This document shows, piece by piece, positions 38,901 to 51,235 of a stretch of DNA of 64,000 nucleotides (positions are counted from its first letter, which is position 1; the number at the start of each line of letters is the position of its first letter). The stretch comes from Anopheles merus (lineage: Eukaryota > Arthropoda > Insecta > Diptera > Culicidae). Made by a program: the position numbers and the translations under genes. The notes under the pieces are model-generated. The model was not told the DNA's origin. It saw only the letters and a list, made by a program, of their open reading frames with translations, and ran no database searches. Location: positions 34,158,755 through 34,222,754 of the forward strand of contig NC_054083.1 of assembly GCF_017562075.2 (NCBI RefSeq), in the 5' to 3' direction.

Positions 38901-41453
38901 AAGAGAGAGAGAGGAAATACATCTCAGTAGGCCGTACCGTTACGTTGGTAGGGCGTAAGTTACCATTGTTGCGTAGCAGCTGCGGTACGCTGATGCTCAC
39001 GCCGACGTTTTGCAGGCAGAGGTCGGACTGGTTAAAAATTTTCGTCGTCACCTGGTGGAATTCGTTCGTCAGCATCGGCTGATTCGTTGGCTTGGTCTGC
39101 GAGCCAAGATGGAAGCTGCAAAATAAACGGAAAAGAGCGTTAGTCGCAATTAAAATCAGGCCTTTCTCACTTGTTTATGCCCACAAACTCACGTTGGAAT
39201 GATGTAGCACGAGCTGATGATGCCGATGCTTTCCATACAATCCTTGTGCGGGTTGTACGATTTGAACGGTTTGCTCGCGTTGAGCTTCTCGCGCACCGAC
39301 AGCACCGCGTACGTGCTATCCGAGCCCATCTGCAGCTCCAGCCGGAAGATGTGCACGTCCACGCTCTCCGCGAACAGGTACCGCTCGCCGACGAACAGCA
39401 CCCGGTAGCACTTTTCCGGCTCCAGTATGAACTCCTCGAACGGTTTCGCCGACCCGGTCGAGCTGTCGGTGGGCGGCGGACCGGCATACTCCGCGTACTG
39501 TGATGCGTTGATCCGGACGCTGCTCGATTTGAGGTCGGTTAGAAGGATGGAAAAGTTTTTCAGCTTCAGCGGGACCTCCGTCAGCGAGCGGATGTACAGC
39601 AGGAGCTGCAGCTTTTCGTCGTTCTTGATTTGACGCTTCTCGAAGGTCAGTCGACACTCGACCAGCTCGTTCAACCGATCGAGATCCAGCTTGATGGGTG
39701 TGTTGAAGGAGGTCAGCGCCGTCTCCCAGCTGTTGGACAGCTCGGGTGCAATCAGGCTGCTCGAGACGGGCGATACGCGCTGGAATGGGAAGAGAAATGA
39801 ACGTTTTAATAAGAAAATTCGACTAACATGAAAGCCCCTACATACATGGAACACCTTCCAGAGGTTCTCCAGCACGATTATACGCTCCTGCTTGTCCATC
39901 GCAATGTTCGGCGAAAGCGCCTCGATGCTGCACGCAACAAAGTCCGGCACCGACGCGGACAGGTACGCCGAATGGAGCGTCTTCAGCAGCACCTGCGTAA
40001 AGATCGTGTACCACTTGTCCACCCGGTAGTCGGTCAGCATGAGCGAGTACAGCGTGAGTGCCTTCGAGTGATCGCCACTCTTCAGGTACTCTTCCGCCAT
40101 ATCGATCGCTAGCTTTTTGCGAAACCGCAGGCACCGGTACACCTTAAACTGAGCCATCGCTTTCCCCAGCAGGCCAATGATTTCGCCCGAATGGTTGTAG
40201 GACTTTTCGTTCTCCTGCACCAAGCAGATGATCTGCTGCTCGGACACCGGTTCGCCCGTCTTGACGCTTCCCCTTATGCCGAAAAAGTCACTGTACAGTG
40301 CCGAATTGTTTATCGTGCCAAATTGCTCGCCAGTGCCGGCCGTCCCGAGCGCGGTACACTGGAGAAACGCTTCCTTCCTCAGCCCGATGTACTCGGCCGC
40401 CTTGTGGAAGTAGATGCCCGGGTGTTGCGTTTGCAGTGGCGCCAGCCCGTTCTTTACCGCGTCGCAGAACAGCTCCGCAAACGCGCTGTACTGTACGCTC
40501 AGCCAGGCGTAATGCTCAAACAGCAGCTCCTTGAAGCCCGACCGCTGGCGGTACTTGCCGATGTGGTTCTTGAACTGCGAGATGGAATCTTTCGGCGCGT
40601 TCAGGCGGAAGAACAGCTTGCACATCTTGTAATTGACAAAGCCGGCGATGGTTTTCAGCTCCAGACAGTTCGTGTCGACGATTCGCACATCGTCCAGGAA
40701 GGTGTACGTTTGCCGGTAGTGCCGCAGCGCGTTCGACTGGTCGAGCTTCAGCTCCGAGATGAAGCCGAGCTTGAACTGGTGGCGTATCTTGAGCAGCGTG
40801 TGCGCATCGGTCAGCTGGTCCCGGTGCAGGCGTATCTGCTTCATCATCTGCGTGTAGTACGATTGAGCCAGCTCGAGGAAGGCCGACTGCAGGCGAAAGA
40901 TGTGCCCCATCAGATGGTCGTTGTGGGGCAGCACGAACAGCATCTTCGCGTTGATGTCACAGTTGCTGGTGAGCTGGGCGGCCCGTTCCGACGCGAGCAT
41001 GTCCTCGCCCTGCTGCAGATAGTTGCTGCGCTGGAGCAGGGCAATCGCGATGCGCGTGTGGCGCCCCTGGAGCGAGTTCTTCAGCACCTGTATCGTGGCG
41101 GCACACTGGAGCTGCTTCTCCGTCCACTGCGGATCGTTCCATTCCAGGTCCTGGAACAGTACCACCACGGCGGGCAGAACGTGCAGGTGCTTCAGCATCC
41201 AGTTGCGCTTGAGTATTCCCTTCGGTGTGTACCATTCGTACGACTGGTGTTTCGGCTTCGAGACAGGAAATTCATAGTTGGCGGGCAGCAGCTTGTACTG
41301 GATGGATTCGGTGTCGGGCTTTTTGGCGTTGTTGAACGCATCCCACACCGTCTTGTGCACGGTACTGCGCTGCACATCCAGCCCGGACAGTCCGACCAGC
41401 GGGGCGGCCGTCGTCAGCAGTTCCGACGGCAGGGCACTGGCATCGAGTGACAT
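35962..41453 (-). CDS. TRAPPC11: TRAPP complex subunit 11 (gryzun / foie gras)
   Basis: A subunit of the TRAPPIII vesicle-tethering complex acting in ER-to-Golgi traffic. Seven coding exons: 41453-39846, 39779-39193, 39115-38964, 38897-38341, 38258-37460, 37382-36811 and 35982-35962. Five introns are 66-82 nt and the last is 828 nt. All have GT/AG ends and consistent phases, giving 4296 nt and 1431 residues. N-terminal family blocks are visible (TVHKTVWDAFNNAKKP; SYEWYTPKGILK; residues about 30-90). The foie-gras domain includes HPGIYFHKAAEYIGLRKEAF near residue 345. The C-terminal gryzun part has SDSFMFAGHRQVWTIKP and CPLKAGWQPLPELELEYQSF. It is longer than the human protein (about 1130). 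Much of the excess is Ala/Thr/Gly/Ser-rich sequence in exon 5 (residues about 969-1235) and exon 6, which look like disordered insertions. The last exon encodes only PPTRTL and stop, after MVFVH; human ends similarly with IFVKP before its tail. The tail exon is the least certain part. Confidence 0.93.
36034..36773 (-). mobile_element. hAT-like non-autonomous element with GGAGTCG minisatellite, copy 2
   Basis: The element is inserted in the last intron of TRAPPC11. It runs from TAGTGATGGGC to the complement of TGGTGATGTGC and is flanked by a perfect 8-bp duplication ACTCCAAC (36026-36033 and 36774-36781). Subterminal blocks match copy 1 in inverse orientation: GCGCTTCAAAGAGCACATCA near 36751-36770, and the complement of GTCGGTTNCGAAATTATC near 36087-36104. 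The interior is mostly GGAGTCG-type units followed by a short CGACTCC block. It has no transposase. The duplication and termini indicate a cut-and-paste hAT element mobilised in trans. Confidence 0.88.
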
Positions 41454-42855
41454 TCCGTCCTGGGGGTTGGTTCCGTCTCCACCGGAAGAGACGACTTCAA
41501 CTCGTGTGTGTATGCGGGCTTGAGAGTACGCTTATCTTCCCAGCCGGGGAAAAACAAGGAAGAGTGATTGAAGGAACAATCCGTCGATGGGATGTGGCCA
41601 CCGTGAATGTACACACACACACACACGCGCACACGTACGCAGGCACACTGCCACCGAGTCCGAATCACCAGCTGTGCCACGGAATCCGATGATTGTACCG
41701 CATAACGCGTAATCCGGACGAGCTGCGTGCCGAGGGCGCTCGGGAGGGGACGTCTTTTATCGGAACGGGGGCGGCACCAACGACCTCCGCCGATAACAAA
41801 CTTCGTGCTGGGTTCGCTCGTCCCGTTCTAATCACGGTTTTAGCTACTTTTATCAATAGAATAGCAAAATAATACAGTGCAGAGAAAAACCCCGTATAGA
41901 TGACAAGAAGTGTGCACGGTGGTCGCTCCAGGGGCCATGCGTGCTGTCAGCCGGGATGGGGTTTTTATTGTATAAAAAAAAGGTTTTACTCAAAATTTGA
42001 TGAAATACTATGTTTTTATGAATTTGTTAGTAGGAGACGGCAAAACAAGTAAAAAGTAGAAGAGTTTTTAATATATTTTGTTAAAAATACCAAAACAAAC
42101 CAATGGTATTTTGCTTGAAAATAATACGCTATGGTAAACTTTCTTGATTTCAATTTGAAACGGGCACGGGTAAAAGACGTTGCCAATAAACTGCTTAATA
42201 CCCTTATCTTGTTTTGAAAGGATAAAATTAAGTTTGCATAATCTAAAAAGTTTTTCAGTTGCATCCTAAATGCAATAGATTAAGAATGAATTAGTGAATA
42301 AGAAAAAGTCCATGCAATAACAGCAAAAATGTCCAAAACATTTCAGCTAAGCGGCACAAAAGCCCAAACCAGAAACGCCTAAACAGGTTTTAAGTGACTT
42401 AAGCTTTCGTTCTAAATGAAATTCTAAACGATGCACTAAATGGTCATATCACGAATAAACCACTCGAAACTAGAAAAAGGTTGAATTTGTCATCATATTT
42501 GTGAGCTAATTTGTGTATTCGTAAGAGCTTTCATCATTTCAAAGCTTCTACCATTAAGGTTGAAGATCAATCGTTGTTCAAGAGTTAATATTTGGTAAAA
42601 CAAAGACTGACGGACGAAATTGTACATTATTAGAAGTATGGTAATCAACAACAATTTCAAAAAAAAAATTGTCAAAAAGCTATAAATACTAGCTATACAG
42701 CTTTTAATACTTGACAGAATAATCTCCGAAATGGGAGATATTCTGAATAAAAAAAAACTCGCTACAGATGTGATATACACTACAATCAAGGCAAAATCAA
42801 TACGATAATGAACTCAGAACAAATAACACATCCTGATAAATCTGTAGATTAAATT
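41454..42855. other. TRAPPC11 promoter side and intergenic AT-rich DNA
   Basis: The first few hundred bases left of TRAPPC11's start codon in its own orientation (41454-41860) are GC-rich with a short CA run (about 41612-41634) and probably hold the promoter and 5' UTR. From about 41950 the sequence becomes strongly AT-rich, with no coding signal and no recognised repeat. Confidence 0.5.
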
Positions 42856-45401
42856 TCATTTTTATTACAGCAAGTCAAATGTTCAGTTCCCCCGGTTCCA
42901 ATATCTCTCTCCCTCCCTTGCCTAGAGTAACAGCTTCATCTAATCAGAACCATGTTTTGTTTTTAATATTTTCCATTCCAACCCATCGATCCGGGTTGGG
43001 CGCAATTTTGTATTGACTTTGACCCTCCCCCTTATCAACTGATATAGACAAAAACGAACTTGAAAAACGATACTTAAACTCATTACCTACGTAATTTGCA
43101 CAAAATTGTTGTTCATCACCTTTTCTCTGTGTTCACTGTGTTTCTTCTCCTGTACTCGCTGCACTTTATCAATTATCGTTATTAGTTAAATAGCTTATTA
43201 TCTATCGATTTTTAAACGATTTCTATCTCACCACCCATCTCGCATGTGCCTGTTTTTTTCTTCTTGTGTGTGTGTGTGTATCTGTACAGGGAGTGCAATT
43301 CTTACACGAATCTTATCACCTAAAACAGTTTCCCATCCATCTATTCATCCCGCCTTCTCTTGGGGCGCATTGTAAATGACACAGTGTTGCCCGGCTGGCT
43401 GACGATGGCATTTTAATTGCATTGAAAACGCATTCACTCTTTTGTTTTTAGTATGTATTTTGCAATCCATCGGTCTGGCTGACCATCGTTCACAATGCAC
43501 TATGATTGTAACTAATTGAACGGACAACAAAAAAAAAAAGAAAGAAACAATTCACCTCCTCTCTGCTTCCATTGGCCTAATAATATATGGTTTGTTTTGT
43601 TTGTTTCGGAAGTTATCCTATTAACTACGGAAAGGGAAAAGGGATTACGATTTGGTGGGAGATAGACAGTATGAATGATGTTGGTTTTTAGTACAAGTAC
43701 GGTAAGACGTTTTTCTTTCCCCAGAATGTTTTGCTTTGTTTTGTCGCGGTTGTTTTAACCCAGTGAATTCTTATGCCTGTGATGTACGCTTCGATTGAAT
43801 GTATTTTTTTTAATTAGCTAAAACAAATACATACACACACATTACACGGGCTGAGTGTGGCTGAGTTGGTGATCGCATTGCAATACTAAACGATACTGCG
43901 TTTTAATATCTCTCTACCGATCCCTTTTCTCTGCGCCACTGCATTACTATTCACAACACGAGGGTTTGTTTTGTTTGTCGTTAATGTAAAAACTAGTTTT
44001 CTCTCTGTGTGTGTGTTTTTTGTTGTTCTCAGTTTTAGTACAAGTTATACGATCGGGTTGAACAGATAAAAAGATCGCGTTTTCAGAACTGACAATAGTT
44101 TCGAGCATTGCAGTGCACTAATAGTGTGATAGTGTATGATAGTAGTAATCGGAAGAAGTTGTATTAGTAGACGTAGAGTGATAGAAGTAGTAAAAGTTTG
44201 CAGTAGGGAACTTAAATATGGCAAACAGATAGCTCTCTCTCTCTCTCTCTCTGTGGTACTGACTGCGAATATTGGGCACTGCATGAAGAAATATGTCATC
44301 AAAATCATGTATCGGCAGCGCAGACTTACTAAGAGAAAAGATTAAGTAGATCTATACTCAGAGGCTCAAACTGAATGGCTTTTGATGGATTGAGAGAGCG
44401 AGAGAGGGCGCTATCGATTTTAATTTGACTATCAACATGGCGAGGGCTGACTTGAATTGAATTTGACTGGCTGCTGCTCCTCCTCCTTCTCTTTCTCCGT
44501 CTGACATGGCTAGAAGACTTGGTAAAGGGGGCGCTTTGTCACGTTTGCTTTGTTCATGTTTGTGTTAATTGAATCGCGTTACATTGCTCACATTGCTCAC
44601 CTTAACCACTTAAACACATTAACGCCCCCGTTTAGGCTCTCTTAGTTTCTTGTACTTTACTTACTTGCTACTTACTGAATTGTGTTTTGTTCCTTTTTTT
44701 CTCTTCTTTTCTTGTTTTGTTTAGCTTGACATTAGCGTCACTCAGCGTTGACATCCGCTTGACGCTTTACCATATGTTACAATAATTGCTAAACAATTAA
44801 AACGTAAAGTAATAAAAAAACTGCCAGTTAAAACAATTCGCTAATGTAACTAGTAGTACGGGTTCGGACTGTTGTTAAAATTACTTATTATCATTATTTT
44901 CATTCATCTTCAGTTTCGGGCAGCGCGTTCACTGCAGCCTGCAGTGTGGCGCCTGGCTGGGGCTGTGTTTCTCTTGTCCAGCTTGTTTGCTTGTTAGCTT
45001 TGTTTTTTTTTTTATTGGTTTTTCTTATTTTAAGTTTCGTTTTTAAAATTTCCACTCTCCAGCATGCCAATTACCCACATTATGTTAGCTTATCTATTTA
45101 GTTCCTAGCTTATTTATCATCTGCATTGTGTATATGTTTGGAGAGTTTCGGAACCTGTCTGTTCGTTCGCAAATCGGCTCCGCCAGATATGGATTTCGCT
45201 CTGATTTCGATGAATTTCGCAGCCGATGGATGGGACTATTTCGAGGCAACGGCTACTTCTTGCGTGTCACTGGCGCGATGTACCGATGGCGCGACATTAG
45301 CGATGCGCTGAGTATTGTGAGCAGGGTGTAGTATGAGGGTTCCTGGGGGATTACTTCTTGCGCTTGCAGAGACTGTTGGGGTGGTTTTGCTTCTTTTGTT
45401 T
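42856..45401 (-). other. Mp: Probable Multiplexin 3' UTR
   Basis: No coding frame is found between the Mp stop codon (45402-45404) and a minus-strand AATAAA at 42861-42866, the candidate cleavage signal. The plus strand is T-rich (A-rich in the sense of the gene), with GT and CT runs (for example 44232-44252). This resembles the UTR-like DNA after the elongase. A UTR of about 2.5 kb is inferred, not proven. Confidence 0.4.
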
Positions 45402-45465
45402 TTACAGTGCGCTGATACTCTGCAAATATTGGCTGTACTCCTTCTCGTTGGCAAACTCGTGTTGG
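45402..45465 (-). CDS. Mp: Multiplexin (collagen XV/XVIII), C-terminal tail exon
   Basis: The last coding exon. The acceptor TTTCAG is followed by C, which completes Ser, then the 20-residue tail QHEFANEKEYSQYLQSISAL and TAA. It joins in frame to the endostatin exon at 45685-45912, whose donor is CACCAG|GTAGGT (219-nt intron). The tail lies beyond the folded endostatin domain, after a basic stretch (RRRKRRD) that could be a furin-like cleavage site. Other frames through this exon give no family resemblance. Frame consistency is the main support. Confidence 0.85.
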
Positions 45466-45684
45466 CTGAAAGGATCGAGAATGAAGCATTAATTCAATTA
45501 TTAATTAAACCAAATATCAAGAAACAGGTGGATCTGCATGTTGCAGGTCCTAAACATGTAATAACAATAGTATAACGCCTTCAAGGAAGATTGCTCTCCC
45601 ACGGCTTACATTGTGATAGTTATTCACAAGAATCCATTACACTGCCACTAGAATGCTGCACGCTCCCCATCCCTCACAACCTAC

Positions 45685-45912
45685 CTGGTGGTGTCGCGTC
45701 GCTTCCGTCTTCGGTCTTGCGGGACCGCCTCGACGCACAGCACCACGAACCGATTATCACAGGAGTACCGTTCCTGGTCTAGCAGTTTGTTACCGAGCAA
45801 ACTGCTGGCCAGCCCGACCTTGTCCGGCGTCTGCGAATGCCACGCGTCACAGTACGTGTCTATCGCACGCTCGCCGTGCGCACTGGAACCGTGCCACACC
45901 AGCTTCTGGGGC
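45685..45912 (-). CDS. Mp: Multiplexin endostatin domain, C-terminal half
   Basis: The exon encodes the second half of the endostatin module. It begins at (W)PQKLVWHGSSAHGERAI, then DTYCDAWHSQTPDKVGLASS, LLGNKLLDQERYSCDNRF and VVLCVEAV. Three of the four conserved endostatin cysteines are here (DTYC, YSC, VLC); the fourth is in the exon at 61057-61187. Family knowledge: endostatin is the C-terminal NC1 fragment of collagens XV/XVIII, secreted and located in basement membranes, where it can be released proteolytically. The insect gene Multiplexin acts in axon guidance, synapse and heart-tube development. The acceptor CTCGGCAG and the 228-nt length fit the phases on both sides. The tail RRRKRRD is rich in basic residues. 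Confidence 0.96.
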
Positions 45913-46232
45913 CTGCCGAGGAGATGAGAATGCAACAGAGGGCGTTAGTGTACGGGTGGGGTGGGAGGATTAGTAAACTGGATATAGTCGGAATGAAACA
46001 CGATGATGGATGTTTAAAATTGGTAAAATTGCTCTCTTATTATTATTTAAAAAGTAGTGTAACTTGTATCTTGTATGCACCATATGTAAGGTCTTTTATG
46101 AATTCTTTACTTTTTCATCCACTAAAAGGTTTTTGATTAAAAATAGGCATACACATGTGCACAATGTTAAACAGTGGACTCTTCTGTTAAAAAATGGAAT
46201 AACTTAATACATTGTATAAAATAAATCAAATA

Positions 46233-46603
46233 CAGTAAGTGACCGCTAACTGGATGTGTTTTAACTGGAGTGATTTTTAACTGGAGGTTCGCTAACTGGA
46301 GTGATTCTCAGTTAACGAACACTTAAACGTCAAAACATGAAACATCCGGAATCTCATGAAGAGAAATTTGTCGCTAATGTGCATTTTTGGAACAAATTTA
46401 GGGTCTTTTGTCTACGTTTGCTATTAATTTATGTTATTACACGAATTACTATACTTTATATCAACATAAATGAAAAAAAGATTGGTATGTTTATTCCAGT
46501 CAACGCCAATCAAAACAATCAATCCATAGAAACGTCACTCCAGTTAGCGAACATTGTTCGTCAACTGGAGCATGTTTACCTCTCAGTTAGCGGTCACCTA
46601 CTG
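46233..46603. mobile_element. Pogo/Tigger-type MITE (371 bp)
   Basis: The element starts CAGTAAGTGACCGCTAACTG and ends with the complement of CAGTAGGTGACCGCTAACTG, a 20-bp inverted repeat with one mismatch. It is flanked by TA on both sides (46231-46232 and 46604-46605). Subterminal AACTGGAG motifs are repeated. CAGT ends plus TA duplication are typical of pogo-branch Tc1/mariner elements. The 98-codon frame inside shows no transposase motif and is probably fortuitous. Confidence 0.88.
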
Positions 46604-46605
46604 TA

Positions 46606-46942
46606 CAGTGGAACGCCATTTATTCGGGCTTAGCGGGACTCGACTTCGCCTGGGTACTCGAAAAACACGGACAATGGGACCAACTCTATTTTGTATCACA
46701 AATTCTGGAAGTTGTAGTATTTTAGTAAAACCTAGTCAGTTTTTGTGAAATTCATGTTTTGTCAAAGAAAAAAAAAATTAAATTCGCTATGAATTTTAAT
46801 GTGTTTTTGTGCTATGATATTGATTTTTTACAAATATCCTCTTAGCTCAATACAAAGATGACATTGCGTGCCTGTCATTTCTCAACAGCATGGATATAAG
46901 GACAGCCGAATTTAAGGCACCCGGATACACTGCGTTCCACTG
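46606..46942. mobile_element. Second pogo/Tigger-type MITE (337 bp), abutting the first
   Basis: The element starts CAGTGGAACGCCATTTATTC and ends with the complement of CAGTGGAACGCAGTGTATCC. There are 11 perfect terminal bases, then similar sequence including TCGGG/CCGGG. It is flanked by TA at 46604-46605 (shared with the neighbouring MITE) and 46943-46944. It is non-coding and internally AT-rich. It belongs to a different family from the neighbour, judged by its distinct inverted repeats. Confidence 0.82.
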
Positions 46943-49900
46943 TAGTTGATGAAATTTTGATGATTCACATATTAAGGATGATTAAGAGTGGACAAAGGCT
47001 AGAATTCTAATTATGCCCTTCTAGTAACTTAGTACCCTTAGACCGTCCCTTAGTAAATTCATAAATATCAACCTTTAAAATTAACTGCTGCTTCTTTTCC
47101 GTACACTTGAAGCATGTTTATTGATTGCAATTTCGTACGAAAAGTGTGAAAAAAAAAACAAGAAAAGGTTCCGGGGCAATGCTCAGAATTGAAAGCAGGA
47201 TATTGATCAGGATGCCCGGGCAGCACACGATGGGGCACCATTTCGCAATCGTTATAAACCAGTAAACCCCGAGCGATACCTTCAATCAAAAGCGGCCAGA
47301 GAGCTGGAGCTACGGTCCAATACCATATTCTTGGAAAGTGACCTCCAAAATTTGATTGCTCGGCACCGGTGGATGATCGAACACCGGTGGGTATAATAAT
47401 GCAAAATTAATCTCCGTATCTTTGCGCCCTCCGCACGGTGTGTGGATCCCACGGTTTTAATACACGTGGCAGTTCAAGAAAGATCCCGAAACTGCATCCG
47501 ATTTTCGGGGGGAAGGAAGCGCAAGGATATTGAATTTTCATTACCCATCGTTACCGTACTAAAGCTCTTAACAAGATTTCCAAACCCCCCCCCCGCCCCC
47601 CCCTTCGCCGAATGTGGCCGGAATAAATTGATCCATTATTTATTGCATGCTCGCACGCTTGTGTCGGTGAGTCCACTCCTCTTCCGGCCATGGCTCCCGA
47701 TCCATTTATGATCAGGACGGAGAGCGAGAGGGCGTTCATTATTTGGCAGCAAAATCGAATTAAAGTATCAACCTTTCCCCCCCCCCACCATTGTAATCTC
47801 CATAAAAAAAGGAAACGAATTCCATTTCACAATCACAATCCTTTATTTTCTTTGCCTGGCAGCCTCGAGTTGGCATTTTCCTTGACATTTGCCCTCTCAA
47901 ATGTATGAATGCGTCTTTTTTTTTTGCTCTTCCGGGACAGGCCAACAAGCGGCCAGCTGATGTGTAATAATATTTTTCGTATCATGGTGTACCTTTCCCC
48001 CCGCTGGCAACAGCCTAACTCTCATCGCCACCTCCTTCTCTGCGCCGAGAAGGTACGGCGCGACAAAACGATATTGCATTTTCGGGTTCTTTTTTACTGT
48101 TGAGAAAAATGGGTTAAAACGAGGGAAATTCCAAAGAAAAATTGAAAAGCAGTAAGGTGGAAGAGGTGGGATCGGTGTAAATGGGGATTCAAAGATTCAA
48201 TTTCAGGAATTCAAAGAAGAAGAAAGGCGCAGGCAGTGATTGACGGGAACGAATATTGAGCGGCCGAAAAATAAACCTGTCACATGGGGAAGCTTTTTTT
48301 TCTAGCTGTTCCTTTTTTTCTCTGAGGGAAGAAAGTGTTCCCTCACAACCCCTTACTAGTAGCCCCTCCCCCCCAATCCCCCCTTCACTTATTTGCGGTC
48401 CGTTTCTACCCAAAATGATTGGTTGATTTTGTGGATTTACGTGTCAGTTGCCTGTTGGATTGATAAATTTGATTTGACACATATTTTATTGTACGGGTTT
48501 GTGTGCGTGCCTGTGTATGTGTGTGCGTGCCTGTGTATGTGTGTGTGGGTAGTTCCCCATGCCAGTGGTTGGTTGTGGGTAAAGTAGTAGGTTCAAATTT
48601 TGTGCTTTTTGTTGAGCTTTTAAACCATAAAAAAGCGTTTAAAAAACGGAGAAAAGTCGAACGTTCTCATCGATGCCGAAGGTTATGAAAACGGCCCTTG
48701 ATGTTGATACAATCTGGCCCCAAAACGTGGCATAGTGATGACCTGCCGACTTGTGCTAGTGCGAAATGATACCGTAGACATTTAATTGGATTTTTGCTGG
48801 TCGGAGCAAGAGAATTGGGCCGTTCTTTGGCGTTGTGCAGCAGCTGTACCGGAAGGCTGTCTATCGGCTGAAGAAGGCCATCTATTTATTGCATTCGATA
48901 GAAGCCTGATAGAAGAAGCTGTGTTCTAGAGGGGTTTTGTTTGTTTTTATTCATCCACCAACCCACCCGAATATCTTCCCAGTTGTGTGTAGCCGGGACC
49001 GAATCGGTCCGGGGCCATCACCAACTTTGGACGCATAAATTATTGGGCATTGATGTGATAAATTGCAAATTATCATGAGAGTCATTTACGGCTGCAGCAC
49101 GATCATGCGGGCAGGGGGTGGTAGGATAAGCGGTGGCTTTACCCTGGGGCATCGTTGATTTTGCAATCGAAAATCGAACCACCCGGTCGGTCGGTCTGGG
49201 CGTTGGATTCGAAAAAGGCCAGGATCATTCGTAGGCCAGCTCGTAGCCAGTAACGATGGTTGAGCAGGGGGAGGGAGTGGGGATGGGGTAATGTTCATGG
49301 GGAAAAGAACAACGCTCTTTCCCAAAGAGTGCAATCAGAAATTAGAAATTGATTGAATCGTTTCATGTCATGGATTTTACCCCGACCCCGTGCAAGACAG
49401 TACAAACAATAAGACACCTTTGCTAAGCGAGGGAGAGAGAGAGAGAGAGAGAGATAGAGAGAGCGTGTGGAAAGAAGGTGCCAAGATGGGCAAATGGATT
49501 GTTTTCCCAATCGGTGCACCTCCTAAATGAAACAAAAACAGTCACTTCCAGCTCTAATGGTTGTTTTCATAGTAAAGGATATTTGTTTGCAGATTGAGAG
49601 GTAGGAGGGTTTGGACTGTTGATTTTGCTTATAATGCTTTCCCCGTACAGTCGTCTCTCGTTGCTTTTCTCACGCCTCTTACACACACTCTCTTTCTGTC
49701 TCTGGGGTACCATTATTCAGCAAAGTGAACACACATACACACATCACAGCATCCCATATTTTCACACTTCACAAAAGATGGAACCGTTAAAAACTAATCC
49801 ATGTTGCTCATTATTTTTGTGACACTAATACCCTCTTAATTGGGTCAACGGTCATCGGATGCTGGATGCTGGCGCTCTATCCGCCACCATCCAAAATGGG

Positions 49901-51133
49901 ACCCGCAAGATGGGACGGCTCACAGGCTGGCGCATGTTCGGCTGGCTGGGGAGAAAGGTGGTTCTATAACTTTTCTTCTACCCCTCTCTGGCTCCCTCTC
50001 TCTCTCGCTCTTCGTGTCTGTATCTCGTGTGGGGGCCGGTGGGAATTCAAGCCGTAAGCCGATGACAAAGTGACATGTTTTGTGGGTTGTGGTCGGTTGT
50101 TGTTTTTTTTTCGGTTGATTTTGTGGACGTCATAACTGAAGGCACGATATAGCTTTGGGCTAGCGATTTTTTTCTCCCCTTTCTTCTGTTTCGTTCCTAT
50201 ATCCTGCGTTTAATGCGTTTTCCTGTCTAATGCTTCCCCCGACCGGGGCATGATGATGTATTGTGTGTGGCGAAATGAAACTACATTAGTGTTTCGGTTG
50301 CCATCAGCGCACAGCACAATAAGCCGATGAGAAATTGCGTGTGCATTATCTACGGGGGCTTCATCTTCCACGGTCGGTTGGGTTTTGGCTGCTCGGCGAC
50401 TGCCAAATCGTAAGTTTGTATATTGAGCTTAGGAGGTGTAGTTTTGTCTCGTAGCGAAATATGAAAAAAACGCCTAGATGTAGGCTATGCGTATGACAAG
50501 ATTATTAGCTTTTCTAAATGTCAACACCAAAATAAAAAGGAAGATTCCTAGACGTATAACGATTAGTTTACAACTCTACATCAATTGATCCGTTTTTCAG
50601 CTTGCCTAACATGACTTATAAGAGTTATTAAAACGCCTAAAAGTAGGCTATCTGCAGTACAATATTTGATTATTTAATGCCAAAATCCAAACAGTGTTTT
50701 CTGAAACATGTACAAAGTAATTCACTTACATGTTACATTTTCAGCTAATTTAACATTTTCATACTGCTAAACTTATACAATTTAAGCTATAACTTATTCC
50801 CTATTTGTGGTAGGAAATGTATGCAATTTTCTTACAATAGTGTTTACTTGGGATATAAGGATATGGAGATCTTAAAGAGAGGAACGGTGTTAGAAACTGC
50901 CGCACTAACTAAAATAGAAAACAAAGTAAATTCTTTAGGCTGGCACTTAAGGTGCGCCGGAAAATTAGATTTTCCTTTATTTTCTTAGTATCTTAGTTCG
51001 TGTGTATTATTGACCGTTTGTTTGTTTTTGTTTGTTTCCAACAAACGATATATAATGAAATCCAGAAAAAAAATGCCAAGAAACTAAATTAGTGTTTATC
51101 AAGCACAATTGTAAAAAGAAATTTGACAGATTT

Positions 51134-51235
51134 TTTATCATATTTGCCTGAAGGTATGCAATAGCATGCACAAAACAAGCCTATCTAGAGGAGTATTGTG
51201 CATGAAATTGCATACCTTTAGGCAAATATGATAAA
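51134..51235. repeat. Long near-perfect hairpin (40-nt arms, 22-nt loop)
   Basis: The left arm (51134-51173) and right arm (51196-51235) are reverse complements except for one position that forms a G-U pair and a 2-nt internal mismatch. Weaker complementarity continues outward, including AAGAAATTTG near 51116 and CAAATTTCTT near 51281. It lies in a Multiplexin intron. It could be a pre-miRNA-like structure or a foldback MITE, and sequence alone does not decide. Confidence 0.75.

Noticed and set aside
40191..41450. A 419-codon plus-strand frame opposite TRAPPC11 exon 1
   Set aside because: It is a shadow of the GC-rich minus-strand exon, with no family resemblance and Arg/Gln/Leu-rich filler.
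46337..46633. A 98-codon plus-strand frame inside the first MITE
   Set aside because: It shows no DDE or helix-turn-helix motif, runs across both MITE termini, and is too short for a transposase.
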